This document shows positions 22,540 to 32,985 of a stretch of 64,000 nucleotides of DNA, piece by piece (the stretch's first letter is position 1; every line of letters begins with the position of its first letter). Under the pieces are notes generated by a model. That model did no database searches. It was not told the origin of the DNA and saw only the letters and a list, made by a program, of their open reading frames with translations. A program made the position numbers and the translations under genes. Origin of the DNA: Perilla frutescens (taxonomy: Eukaryota > Streptophyta > Magnoliopsida > Lamiales > Lamiaceae); NCBI GenBank assembly GCA_026008535.1, contig BRKX01000007.1:60067001-60131000 (forward strand), read 5' to 3'.

Positions 22540-24251
22540 TCGAGTTGCATCTAATCCCTTGGTGAAAAAATCAGCTAGTTGATCTTCTATCTTCATGTGT
22601 TCAATCGTTAGAACTTCTTCTTCAACTAGCTCGCTGATAAAGTGTTATCTGATATCTATGTGCTTTGTACTTCAATGTTTGACTAGATTCATGGAAATAT
22701 TGATAGCACTTATATTGTCACAATACATAATAGGTGTATCATAACTGACTTCATAGTCCTTCATTATCTGCATCATCCAAATGATCTGAATAGAGTTGAT
22801 CCCTACTGCAATGTATTCATCTTCTGCTGTGGATAAGGATATGCAGTTCTGCTTCTTACTGAACCAGGAAACAACGTTGTTTCCTAAAAAGAAACAAGCA
22901 CCTGATGTGTTTTTCTGTCATCTGGAGATCTTGCCCAATCAGCATCACAGTATGCAGTAATACTTGCATTTGTATCTGAAGTATACCACAATCTGTAGTC
23001 AGCAGTTCCATTGATGTACTTGATGATGTTCTTCACAGCCATCATATGACCTCCTTTGGACAAGACTGATATCTGGCACACACTCCCACACTGTATGCTA
23101 TATCTGGTCTGCTTGCAGTGAGATAAAGAAGACTCCCAATCATGCTTCTGTATAGAGTTTTATCAACTTTAGCTCCTGCATCATCTTTTCAAATCTTGAC
23201 TGTAGTGCTGATAGGAGTTCTTTTATGTTTAGAATTTTCAAGCTCAAACTTTTTAACCAAGTTTCTGGCTTACTTGGATTGAGAGATAAATATCCCTTCT
23301 TCTAACTGCTTTATCTGAAGCCCAAGAAAATATTTTAGATCTCCAACTAAACTCATCTCAAATTCAGTTTTCATGTCTCTGATGAAGTCCTTAACCATCT
23401 TATCAGATACTGAGTCAAACACTATATCATCCACATATACTTCAATCACAATTACTTGTGACTTTTCTTTTCTGATGAATAGTGTTCTGTCTTCTCCTCC
23501 TCGGTTGTATCCTTTGCTAACCAGGTATGTTGTCAGTCTTTCATACCATGCTCAAGGAGCCTGCTTCAAGCCATACAGTACCTTCTTTAGTTTGAACACA
23601 AACTCCGAATGATATAGATCTTCAAATCCTTTAGACTGTGCAACAAACACATCATTTTTCAGAAATCCATTCAGAAAAGCACTCTTGACAACCATTTGGT
23701 ACAATTTGAATTTCATAATGCAGGCCATGGCTAGAAGAAGTCTAGCTAATTCTATCCTTGTAATTAGAGCAAAAGTTTCCTCAAAGTCTATGTCTTCAAT
23801 CTGAGAATATCATTGAGCAACCACTATGGCTTTATTTCTTGTAATGTTTCCAGCTTCATCTGTGTTGTTTTTGAATATCCACTTAGTTCCAACAATGTTG
23901 ACTCCTTCAGGTTTCTGCACCATATCCCAAACATCATTTTTTTTTAACTGTAAAAGTTCTTCCTGCATAGCCTCAATCCAGTAGTCATCTTTGAGGGCTT
24001 CTTGGATGTTCTTGGGTTCAATCTTGGAGGTGAAACAGACATGCTTCCTTCATGGATGTCTCCTATTACTTCTGTAGTCGGATGATTCCTGATGATCTAT
24101 TTTGAGGGCTTTCTTTGTTTCACTATCCATTCATCAGATTTTGTGTCTGTATCATCATGTACCTTAGGATGTTTAAAGACATTTGTGTGAACATCATCTT
24201 CAGAGGTATTGACAGCATTATCCTGATCATCAAATCTAACATTAACTGTCT
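22540..24251 (-). pseudogene. reverse transcriptase and RNase H of the nested Sirevirus-like element
   Basis: Read right to left on the minus strand: the RT catalytic motif YVDDIVFDSVSD near 23440-23400, then KYFLGLQIKQLEEGIFISQ, GSLLYLTASRPDIAYSVG near 23140-23085, and RNase H with AYCDADWARSPDDRK near 22960-22910, then NCISLSTAEDEY and LADFFTKGLDATRF near 22590-22540. The domain order follows integrase, as in Ty1/copia. Several stops and frame changes occur, but YVDD is intact. RNA-templated DNA synthesis would happen in the cytoplasmic particle if the protein were made; it cannot be made intact here. Confidence 0.87.
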
Positions 24252-25489
24252 CAACGACAGCCTGTCTCTTTGTTGTAAATCCTGTATGATTTACTATTTC
24301 TGGAGTATCCAACAAACATCACTTCTACACCTCTGTTGTTCATCTTGCTAAGATACTCTCTATCATTGAGTATATAACATGTGGTGCCAAACACATGAAA
24401 GTAATTTACTGTTGATTTCTTCTCATTCCAAACCTCATATGGTGTAGTGTTAATAACTTCGGCCCAGAACATAACAACAACTCCTTTAGCATCAATCATG
24501 GTTCTTGCCATCTCCTGAAGAGTTCCATTCTTCCTTTCAACAACTCCATTCTGCTGAGGATTCTTGGGGGCTGAGTACTCATAACTAATTCCATTCTCAC
24601 TGCAGAAAGTGTCAAAGTACTGATTCTCAAATTCCTTTCCATGATCACTTCTGATTCTAATCATTTTTTCATCATTTTCAACTATGATCTTGCAGCCTAA
24701 TCTCTTGAGTAGTCATCAATGCAAACAAGAACATACTTCGTTCCTCCATAGCTTTCCACAGCTTTCCACGGCCATAGGCCCCATTAGATCCATATGAATA
24801 AGATCTAAGATTCTCTTAGAAGTTCTGTCTTGCACTTCTTTATGCTGAGATCTAGACTGTTTTCCAATTTGGCATGGACCACAAACTTTATCTTTGTCAA
24901 TCCTGATCTGATATAGTCCTCTGATAATTTCTTTACTGATGATCTTCTGGAGATTTCTAAAGTTGATGTGTCGAAGTTTCTGATGCCAGATCTTTGACTC
25001 TTCTATAGATGTTCTTTGACATGTTAAAGAACATTCTGCAGGAACATGTAGCTGATAACAGTTGACAACTGATCTCTTTTCTTCCATGAATAAGTCATTA
25101 TTCTTATTCATAACCCTGCAGCTTTCTTTGGTGAAGATAACAATCATGTCATCATCACACAGTTGACTGATGCTTATCAGATTTGCTTTGAGTCCATCAA
25201 CTAGTATAACCTTCTTTAGTTTAGGAATTCCTTCAACAATCAGCTCACCTTTACCCATTACTTTGCCCCTCTTTCCATCTCCAAAGGTAACAAAGTCTGA
25301 TGAGCAAGCTTTAAGATTCTGCACCACAGAGCAATCTCCAGTCATGTGTCTCGAGCAGCCACTCTCAAAATACCAACTGCCTTTGTTTTTTACTCTAAGT
25401 GAAGTATCGGCAATCAAAATGGTCTACTTGACAACCCATTGCTTCTTCTTTTTCTGAGTAGTTGATTTCTTCTGGGTGTTACTGGAATG
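24252..25489 (-). pseudogene. protease, GAG-pre-integrase and integrase of the nested Sirevirus-like element
   Basis: Protease start reads WYFESGCSRHMTG near 25370-25330. Sirevirus proteases normally have Asp before Ser-Gly (LDSG), so the catalytic Asp appears replaced by Glu. The zinc-binding pre-integrase segment has IWHQKLRHINFRNL and CGPCQIGKQ. The integrase core has DLIHMDLMGPM, and after a break at 24665-24715 the blocks RIRSDHGKEFEN and NGVVERKNGTLQEM, so all three acidic residues can be seen. The break removes a segment of the core normally present between the first and second Asp. Two open stretches (25417-24716 and 24664-24251) remain. Confidence 0.88.
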
Positions 25490-27161
25490 CTGAGCCACAA
25501 ATCTTCTTCTTATTCTTTTCAGATCAAAGAGATACTTCTAACAATGTGGATGAATGTGGCCTTGTTCTTCACAATAATGGCAGATAATTCATTTTCTATT
25601 GCTATTGTTAGCAGTCATCTTTTTGTTAATGTTCTTCTGGATGTTCTGAACATTATTTTGTACATGTACTGGCTAACTTGTACTTACTTTGACAAACACT
25701 GTCTCAGATTGTCCACCATTATATCCGAGACCTGGATGACTCTTCCCAGAATGTCCTAAAGTAGTGAGAATCTTATGAAGATTCTTGGATCCATTGTTCA
25801 GCATGTTGACATTCCTTTTGATGGACTTTAGTTTTGTAGACAGCTCTTCAATTTTCTTCTTTTTCTCTTGAATTATGACCTTCTGTTCTCCATCAGATCT
25901 GATCAATTCCTCCTTTTCTTTGAGAAGATCCTTGTTGTGGGATTGTAGAATTTTGTTGATCTTAGCAACTTCAAGCCATTTTTCATATTTCTCCTTGTAT
26001 GTTTAAACAAACTCTTCATGGCTGAAGTCCCCATTGTCTGAGTCTTCATCTTCTACAAGTTTGAAAGGATCCTGGAACTCTGAGACTTTTGCTGTAAAGA
26101 CATAGGCCTCTTCTTCTGATTCACTACTACTTTCTTCAGAATCATTACCACTAAGAGAGGCATTATAATTCTTTTTATTCTTTTTCAGAGTATTGACACA
26201 TTCAGCCTGAATGTGTCCAAAATCATCACACTCTCTACACTGAATTCCTCTCTTTGTATTTGAAGATTGAAACTCTTTCTGTCACTGTTAGAGTTTCTGT
26301 TTTGCTGAGAATTACCAGATGATTGTGTTCTGTTGTTGGATCTTCTGGAAGACTACTTATTTACTCTTTTTAGCATTCGATTGAAGTTCTTGATGATAAA
26401 GACCATATTGTTCATTGTATCTGAATCAAGTACAGGTTTTTGTTTCCGTACATGTTCAGGTACATCCTCAGAGACTTCAGTTTTAAGAGCAATACCTCTC
26501 TTCCTTGAGCTACTGTCTTCATCCTCCAGATTCATCTCAAATGTCCTCAACGACCCCATCAGTTCATCAAGCCTCATACTCTTGATGTCATTGGCTTCTT
26601 CAATTGCAGCAACTTTGTAGGCAAACTTCTTTGGAAGAGATCTGAGAACCTTTCTCACAAGCTTCTCATTGCTGATAAGCTCTCCAACAGCAAAACTCTC
26701 ATTGGAAATACTTCTCAGTCTCGCATTAAACTCACCAATGGATTCGGAGACTTCCATTCTGAGACTTTCAAATTTTGAAGTCAGATTTTGAAGTCATGAC
26801 AACCTCACATAACTAGTCCCTTCAAAAATGGTTTCCAATATATCCCATGCAGCTTTTGCAGTCTCACAAGTTGAGATTAGCCCGAATGTTCAAGATCCAC
26901 TACAGAGAATATTGCATTAAGAGTTTTAGAGTTGACATTGTACCAGTTCTTCTGCGGCACAGTCCGCTCTCCTTCTTCAATCTCCACATGCTTTCCTTCC
27001 TTAGCAACAGTTGGCTTTTCCCATCCTTCAGTGACACTCTTCCGTGCGAGTTCATCAATCCATCTCAGAAACGCCCTCATCCTTACTTTTCAGTAAGGAT
27101 AGTTGTTGCCCTCTAGCAATGGTGGTAAGACCGTAGATCCTCCTTCTTTGATTGCACTCAT
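25490..27161 (-). pseudogene. gag of the nested Sirevirus-like element
   Basis: Start at 27161 (MSAIKEGGSTVLPPLLEGN), the first ATG after the primer site and leader, with the opening typical of Sirevirus Gag. It is followed within 25 codons by a TGA where family members have Trp. Capsid motifs: VRKVLRSLPKKFAYKV and GSLRTFEMNLED near 26650-26530. A zinc knuckle CRECDDFGHIQAEC lies at about 26197-26240, then a Ser/Glu-rich segment, a coiled-coil-like Lys/Glu stretch (EKKKKIEELSTKLKSIK) near 25860-25820, and a second knuckle-like CHYCEEQGHIHPHC near 25570-25540. Stops near 26877 and 26006 and frame changes break it. Confidence 0.87.
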
Positions 27162-27238
27162 GGCTGAATTGCAACCAAAACCTTCATGCAGATATGTACT
27201 TTTCAGAACTCTTTTCGTACTAAAACCAAAGATGACCC

Positions 27239-27250
27239 GCTCCGGTACCA
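27239..27250 (-). promoter_or_regulatory. primer binding site of the nested Sirevirus-like element
   Basis: The minus strand reads TGGTACCGGAGC two bases inside the 5' LTR, two differences from the initiator-Met tRNA complement. Confidence 0.82.
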
Positions 27251-27252
27251 AT

Positions 27253-28211
27253 TGAAGTTACATAAACTGTGCGCTCATGTTCATTATCATGTACGTGTAC
27301 ATTGTTATGAACATGCAAGGTTAGAATATAAAAACTTAAATCAAGTAAAGAACACGTGGTTGGTAACCCTGTTCGATCAACTGATCTATATCACAGGGAC
27401 TTCACAAGTCCATGAGAAACAGTTTACTACTCCGTTGAATGGCTAAAAAGGCCAATTACATGAAGACTCCCGTCACTCGACCTCTTTCCTACCCTAGACA
27501 ACCTCTTTCGTCAAACTAAATTGTGAGCTCCCCTCATAACCTAGAATCCCTCTAGTTCCCATAGAAAATCTCTACCGAGACTCCTCTAAGTGTACATGAC
27601 TTTAAGTTTCAAACACAGACTAGAAACACAATGATCACAATGATCAAACCTAGCCTACCTGAATAGTATATGCTCCAAAGACAAAATCTTTTAAACTCTC
27701 TTTCCTTTGTGTATTCGTAAAACTCGTATCATCTAATCTAGTCTGATTCTCAGGCTATTTATAAACAAAAGACATAGCCTTAACAAGGTAATCAGAAGTC
27801 CTATTTTGACTAAAATTCAACAAGGAAACTTTTTCTTAATTAAATCGGACTTTTCTAGTTTAGATGTCTTTCTTGAATAGAACTCTTCCTTTTCTTTTTT
27901 TGATCTTTATCACAAATAAGGCAGTTTCTATTCTGAAACATTCATCTTGAATCTGCAGCTCCAGCTCTTTGATTCTAGCATGATACGTCTCTTGTAAACT
28001 CTCTAGACAACCATGTACATGATTATGTTTATGAACATAATTAAGTACATGTCTTGATCTTCAATCAGATTGGCAGTAGAATGTTCACAATAATGTCCAG
28101 AACATGTTATTCGAACATGAATATCCAAAACCTTTTGTGTTCTTTTGATATTACCATATTGCCATTCAGATTATGACAATCTCAAACACTTAAGTGCAGA
28201 TAGCACTAATA
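27253..28211 (-). repeat. 5' LTR of the nested Sirevirus-like element
   Basis: Pairs with 18333-19293. The outer tip reads CACTAATA on the plus strand instead of CACTAACA, a single change from the other LTR. No gene in it. Confidence 0.93.
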
Positions 28212-28687
28212 CACTAACATTCAACTTGTAGGCTTTAGTGACTCTGATTGGGTAGGTGATGTTGGTGACAGAAAGAGCACTAGTGGTGGATGTTTTTATT
28301 TTGGCAACAATCTGGTTTCATGGTCAAGTAAGAAACAAAATTGTATCTCACTTTCCACGGCCGAATCAGAATATGTTGCTGCCGCTAGTTGTTGTGCTCA
28401 ACTATTATGGTTGAATCAAATGGTGCTTGATTATGGTATGGCAAGTCCATCACTGACATTACTATGTGATAATGTTAGTGCCATTAAGATTTCAAAAAAT
28501 TCAGTTCAACATTCTCGTACCAAACATATTGACATCCGACATCATGTCATTCGAGATCTTGTGGAATGAGAAATCATCAAGTTGGACTACATATCCAAAG
28601 AGAACCAAATTGTCGATATTTTTACTAAACCTTTGGATTTCGAGAGTTTTTCTTCCTTAAGAAAATCTCTCGGGATATGTGTTGTTT
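28212..28687 (+). pseudogene. RNase H end of the plus-strand Sirevirus-like element
   Basis: Resumes the polyprotein interrupted at 18332. The first five bases are the CACTA duplication. Copia RNase H motifs: FSDSDWVGDVGDRKSTSG, SLSTAESEYVAAASCC, LLCDNVSAIKISKN and HSRTKHIDIRHH, all in one frame. A TGA near 28568 follows (IRDLVE), then LDYISKENQIVDIFTK and the natural end at about 28687. The acidic residues expected for metal binding are in place. Confidence 0.88.
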
Positions 28688-29106
28688 AGATGATGTTTAA
28701 GTCCCTGATGTTGAACTGTGTGTTACTTATCTCAACATCAGGCTTATTCATTTGTTTTAATTTGTAATTTCTCCTTCAAAATTCTCAAATACTTATTTGA
28801 CTATTTGTTTATATTTTGTGAATAAATTTATGAAAATTTATTCATATATTTCAGTCATCAGTATTCTTGATACTTGATCGGATGAGATAATTATTTAAAA
28901 AAATAATAATTAATTTTTTTATGTGATAATCAAATCTTCGTATCAAAAGATTTTGGATATGATAGGTGGGTCCGTTTAATATCACCTTTTCATATTTTCT
29001 TTCCACTTTTTGCTTTATTTACACTATTTCTCTTTCTCTCTCTAAACCATTCGTCTTCTTCGTCTCTCTTCTCTCTGTCAAATTTTTTTTTTTAAGCTTT
29101 GTATCC

Positions 29107-30860
29107 ATGGCTGACCCAAACCCTTATCAAGCCATGATGATGGTGCTACAAAAAATGATGGAGATGTCTCAAGGCACTCCATCCTTTACCTCCACACCAG
29201 CCCAAACGGTAAACCCTTCTCTCTCCACGACACCAACTCTTATTCCTATCGCTACTCCATCCACTGTTCCGACTGCCTCCTCTCCGGTTGATACTTCCAT
29301 TCCACCATCTTCCTCGACTAAACCCTCGTCTCCAAAAAAGAAACCCATCTCCGAGGATATTCATCCTCATCTTGTTATATCTCCTGGAAGCGAGATACTA
29401 AACCCTCAACCTCTACAATTTTATGTCCTTAAAGATCCTAAAAATCCCATCAATCTAGACTTAAAATCTCATCATGAAGCACTCGCCCGTTCTTCAACCC
29501 CAATTTCTCCGATCCGGAAGTCTAAACGACTTCACAGTGAATCTTCAGTGAAATTGGAAGGAGCCTCCTCGAAGAAGGCTAAGACACAGGGGTCCAAGGA
29601 TGTAACTCGTACTCTTCAAGATGAGTCTGATTCCTCTACAGCGCATCCCTCTATCCCAAAGGACAAAGTTCCCAGTTCTGCTGATGTCGACCAGGATGTG
29701 GTTCACTCCACTGATCCTATTAATTTGGAGCAAGGTACGGACATTGACTCATGTTCTCCTCTTGATGTTTCTTCAGCATATAGTAAAATTTTCTATCCTG
29801 AAGAGGCTAAAAAATCTCATCAACTTATTATTAAGAGATCCTTCAGAGTTGAGAAAATGATATATAACCTTAGTTTTAAAACGCATCAGATGGATTTGTT
29901 TCTTAAAGAAAGGGATTTATGGAAGTCTGTGGCATCTTTTTTGTCGTATGATCTTGATGTTGTGTATGAATTCTATGCTAATATCATTCCTGTTATGGGA
30001 GATCTTGAGAAACCTTCTTTTGGAACTGTGTATGTGAGGGAAAAAATTTATAAATTTTCCCCTGATCTGATTAACTCGTTCCTTGGTGTTGGTAATGAGG
30101 ACACAATCATTTCCTTGGATTTGATTGATGATGTGGTGAATGTTATAACTAGAGGGCTGGTTTCCAAATGGATGAACTAAGTCTCAGCCTCCAAATTAAT
30201 ATTCTTTTACACAGTGCTTCACAAGTTGACTGTTTACAACTGGTTACCCACATCAAATGCCTCTATCCTTATTGTTGATCAGGCCATTCTCCTATATAAG
30301 CTTGGAACTCATCTTCCTTTCAATCTTAGTGCATATATTTTTGATGCAACAATGAAGGCTGCCTCAAAATCTAGTTCTTCCAATATGCTTCTCTTTCCTT
30401 GTTTGATCTATGACATTCTCAAGAGTCAAGGCCTGAAGGAGAGAAAAAAGAAAGTGATAGTTGAGCATTCCACAATCTCCATTATGAAGCCCAAGATGAA
30501 TAATGACAGGATCATTGATCTTCCATATCCCTCTGCTGCTACTCATGCTAAGAAAGTGCCTTCTGAGGCTACTCATGCACCCTCACACTCTGATGTTGCT
30601 CTTGAAGCTACTTCCGTCTCAATATTCCCATTGTAATGTTGTCTCTAGAATCTCTCCAACATCAGGTTGCAATGTTGGATCAAGCCATTACTCACCTCAC
30701 TTCAGTTCGTGGTACTTTTCTCACTCTTCTTTCTACACAAAAAGGGGGAGTCCATGGTGGTGATGGTGATGGTGATGGTGATGTTGGAGCAGATGCTGAG
30801 GTTGTTGATAAAGTAAGGGGGAGAAAGAGTGCAGCCAAGGGGAAGAGGAAACTTATCTGA
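29107..30860 (+). pseudogene. extra 3' ORF (ORF3) of the plus-strand Sirevirus-like element
   Basis: Start at 29107 (MADPNPYQAMMMVLQKMMEM); an upstream ATG in frame at 28966 gives only a hydrophobic, UTR-like extension. Residues about 25-110 are Pro/Ser/Thr-rich, followed by a basic stretch with SPIRKSKRL. The 'putative plant transposon protein' type domain starts near 29780 (KSHQLIIKRSF, YEFYANIIPVMG, VYVREKIYKFSP, INSFLGV). After a single TAA at 30178-30180 it continues in the same frame (LTVYNWLPTSNASI). A frame change near 30630 precedes a possible coiled coil (ESLQHQVAMLDQAI) and a GAT/GGT-repeat tail. No clear membrane segment. Role unknown; ORFs in this place are a Sirevirus trait. Confidence 0.8.
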
Positions 30861-31375
30861 AGCTTCAGTTTTTAGCTTCTGTTTTATAAACAATGTTCCA
30901 TCTCTGATCAAACAATGTTTTTATTTGTTTTTGGTTTATATGTGTTGGACACATTTTAAGATGCTTAGTGCATCTTTGTTTTTGTTGTTTGTGATAAACA
31001 CAAGGTTCTTTTAAGATGCTCGGTGCATCTTTGGTTGAATGTTTAATTTTAGATGTTATCTATTTTGGTATTTGTGGGATGATACCTTAATTTCTATGTG
31101 ATGATGAGCATTGTTATATTTGGTATTTTGAATGGCTGTATTTGGCTAGTCACTCGAATTTACCTGAACTTTTAAGTGTTGAAATTTGGTTCAACATTAT
31201 TTTGTATAGGGGATAATTACCCTTTTTTTGTTTTAACTTAAGGTGGAGTAACCCTTAAGGGGGAGATTTTGGTCTCCATTTTTTTTAAGTTTTTATTTTT
31301 ATTTTCCGTTGTGTCTCTAATTGTATATACATTGAGTTGTGTGTTTTGTGTAGAAAGGCTAAGATTAAGGGCGAG
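30739..31375 (+). promoter_or_regulatory. multiple polypurine tracts of the plus-strand Sirevirus-like element
   Basis: AAGGGGGAG occurs at about 30742-30750, 30815-30823 and 31256-31264. A last, slightly altered AAGGGCGAG lies at 31367-31375, directly before the 3' LTR. Repeated copies of this polypurine motif ahead of the 3' LTR are a described Sirevirus signature and independently support the lineage call. Between them is non-coding T-rich sequence. Confidence 0.82.
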
Positions 31376-31377
31376 AT

Positions 31378-32392
31378 TGTGAGGAGGTGTATGACATCGA
31401 GTTCAATGTCGAATCTGATGTCATATTGAACTCCTATGACATTGTCCGTGACATTCAAGTTTCATGATCTTATCATTTCCTAGATTTTAGGATTTATTCT
31501 TTTAATTTATTCTAATTAATTTACATATCTTAAATCATATATATCCACGAAATTTATATTATAAATAATTGATATATATGATTGAGATATTGAATATTTA
31601 AATACAGTTGATTTAGTCAAACTTTATCTCCTATTTTTAGGAGTCTTTTTGTCTTTTATTTAACCATTTTTCTTTTCAGTAAATAACTTGTTGGAACACT
31701 AGAGAAATGGTGTAGGACATGGGCTTTTCTCCCAGCCACAATAATGGACGGTTTTCTTCCAAATCATAGAAGTGGTGGCGGTTATTTTCAACCCACAATC
31801 AAGAGGATGACATGACCTTCAACTGATTCAAGTGAAGAGTGTTTTTAAGGAGCATAATTCACAATTGAAGAGGTTATTCGAGCAGAGATGATATCACCGC
31901 TGTGAGTGAGAAGATCAAGAGCTTGAATCACAAATTTAGCAACTAGATTTCTATCTATTTCATCTTCATCTTTTTGTATTTTCATTGTTCAACCAATTCT
32001 TATGAAAAAGTTCTTCAAGTTAGATTCGATAGAAGATATCTAAGTTTAGGAATCGTTGCTAAATTGTAATCAAATTAACCTACCAGTTAATTTGAAGTTT
32101 TGAATTCAATTTAGTTGTAAACTAGATTAAGGTTCATGTACTTTTGTTGAAGTGTCGTGAACATTGCTTCTGACATTGTCAACTGTTTTGTTTTTGCTTG
32201 TGAAAGCTTAATTTCGCACTGTGGCAATTACATGCCTAACGTGCGTGATTTAAAATTATTCGTGTTGTGCAAATTTTTTTTTGTTCACTGCATTTTTGTT
32301 AAGATAGTGAAAACACTATCGGAAATTAATATTGAGTTTAACATTACAAATCTATTTTCTATTTTCAGTTATTTGGGCAACTAATTCTAACA
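31378..32392 (+). repeat. 3' LTR of the plus-strand Sirevirus-like element (1,015 bp)
   Basis: Starts TGTGAGGAGG directly after the last polypurine tract and ends ATTCTAACA. The terminus matches the minus-strand Sirevirus-like LTR at 3537. The 5' partner is not in the window, so age cannot be read from it. No gene. Confidence 0.8.
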
Positions 32393-32426
32393 AGTTGCTT
32401 GGAGGAAAAAAAAACGAAGTTTTTTG

Positions 32427-32702
32427 TAAAATATTTTTTCCTTCATTCATATATTCGACTTTACAAAGGAAAAATAATGACTCATTTAAATTTAATAAAC
32501 AATTACTCATTGAAAAAAATTGTTTTTTCTAACTCAAATTACTAGAAGTGTTACTGATAATAATCGTAAAAAATTTTTTTTCCTTCATTCATATATTCAA
32601 CTTTACAAAGTAAAAATGACTCATTTAAATTTAATAAACAATTACTCATAGAAAAAAAATGTTTTTTCTAATGAATTACTAGAAGTGATACTGATAATAA
32701 TG
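32427..32702. repeat. tandem duplication of about 140 bp downstream of the P450
   Basis: Two copies (about 32427-32567 and 32568-32702) share TTTTCCTTCATTCATATATT, ATGACTCATTTAAATTTAAT and ATTACTAGAAGTG with few changes. They lie 280-560 bp beyond the P450 stop codon. No gene is seen between 32393 and 32985. Confidence 0.85.
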
Positions 32703-32830
32703 ATCCACGTCATGATCCACGTCAGGAAAAGGCCACATGTCCTAATTAATATCATCATACTAGCTTACGTGCATTATTAAGAAACTCTTGGAAAAAATAG
32801 CACTTCACCAATTATTGTGCTTAGAAATTT

Positions 32831-32836
32831 TTTATT
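32831..32836 (-). terminator. candidate polyadenylation signal of the P450 gene
   Basis: The minus strand reads AATAAA about 150 bp past the P450 stop. Plant signals are loose, so this is only a plausible site. Confidence 0.4.
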
Positions 32837-32985
32837 TTTGTTTTTAAATATACGTTACTATTTTGTACCCATACATTAATACACATTCAATTTTCACAGC
32901 AAAAGGCAAAACATACATATGCGATGATCTCGAATGACCGCATCTAAATATGATCATCTTTAATTTTGAGAAATGAAACATAATA

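Larger units (their letters stand above)
18333..28211 (-). mobile_element. full-length Sirevirus-like Ty1/copia element, nested
   Basis: A 9,879-bp minus-strand element with LTRs of 961 and 959 bp, CACTA duplication, primer site and the Ty1/copia order gag, protease, integrase, RT, RNase H. It then has an extra ORF of about 2.4 kb before the 3' LTR. The extra ORF, the long gag with two zinc-finger-like motifs and the gag opening (MSAIKEGGSTVLPPLLEGN) match Sireviruses (SIRE/Maximus). Stops in every gene, an altered protease active site and an integrase deletion make it non-autonomous. It lies in the RNase H region of another Sirevirus-like element of opposite orientation. Confidence 0.92.

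Noticed and set aside
30758..30784. GATGGTGATGGTGATGGTG microsatellite as a separate feature
   Set aside because: It is in frame inside ORF3 and encodes the Asp-Gly tail; described there instead.
29107..30860. True viral envelope gene
   Set aside because: No signal peptide, no membrane anchor and no fusion motif; it fits the ORF3 of Sireviruses, so I kept the neutral name.
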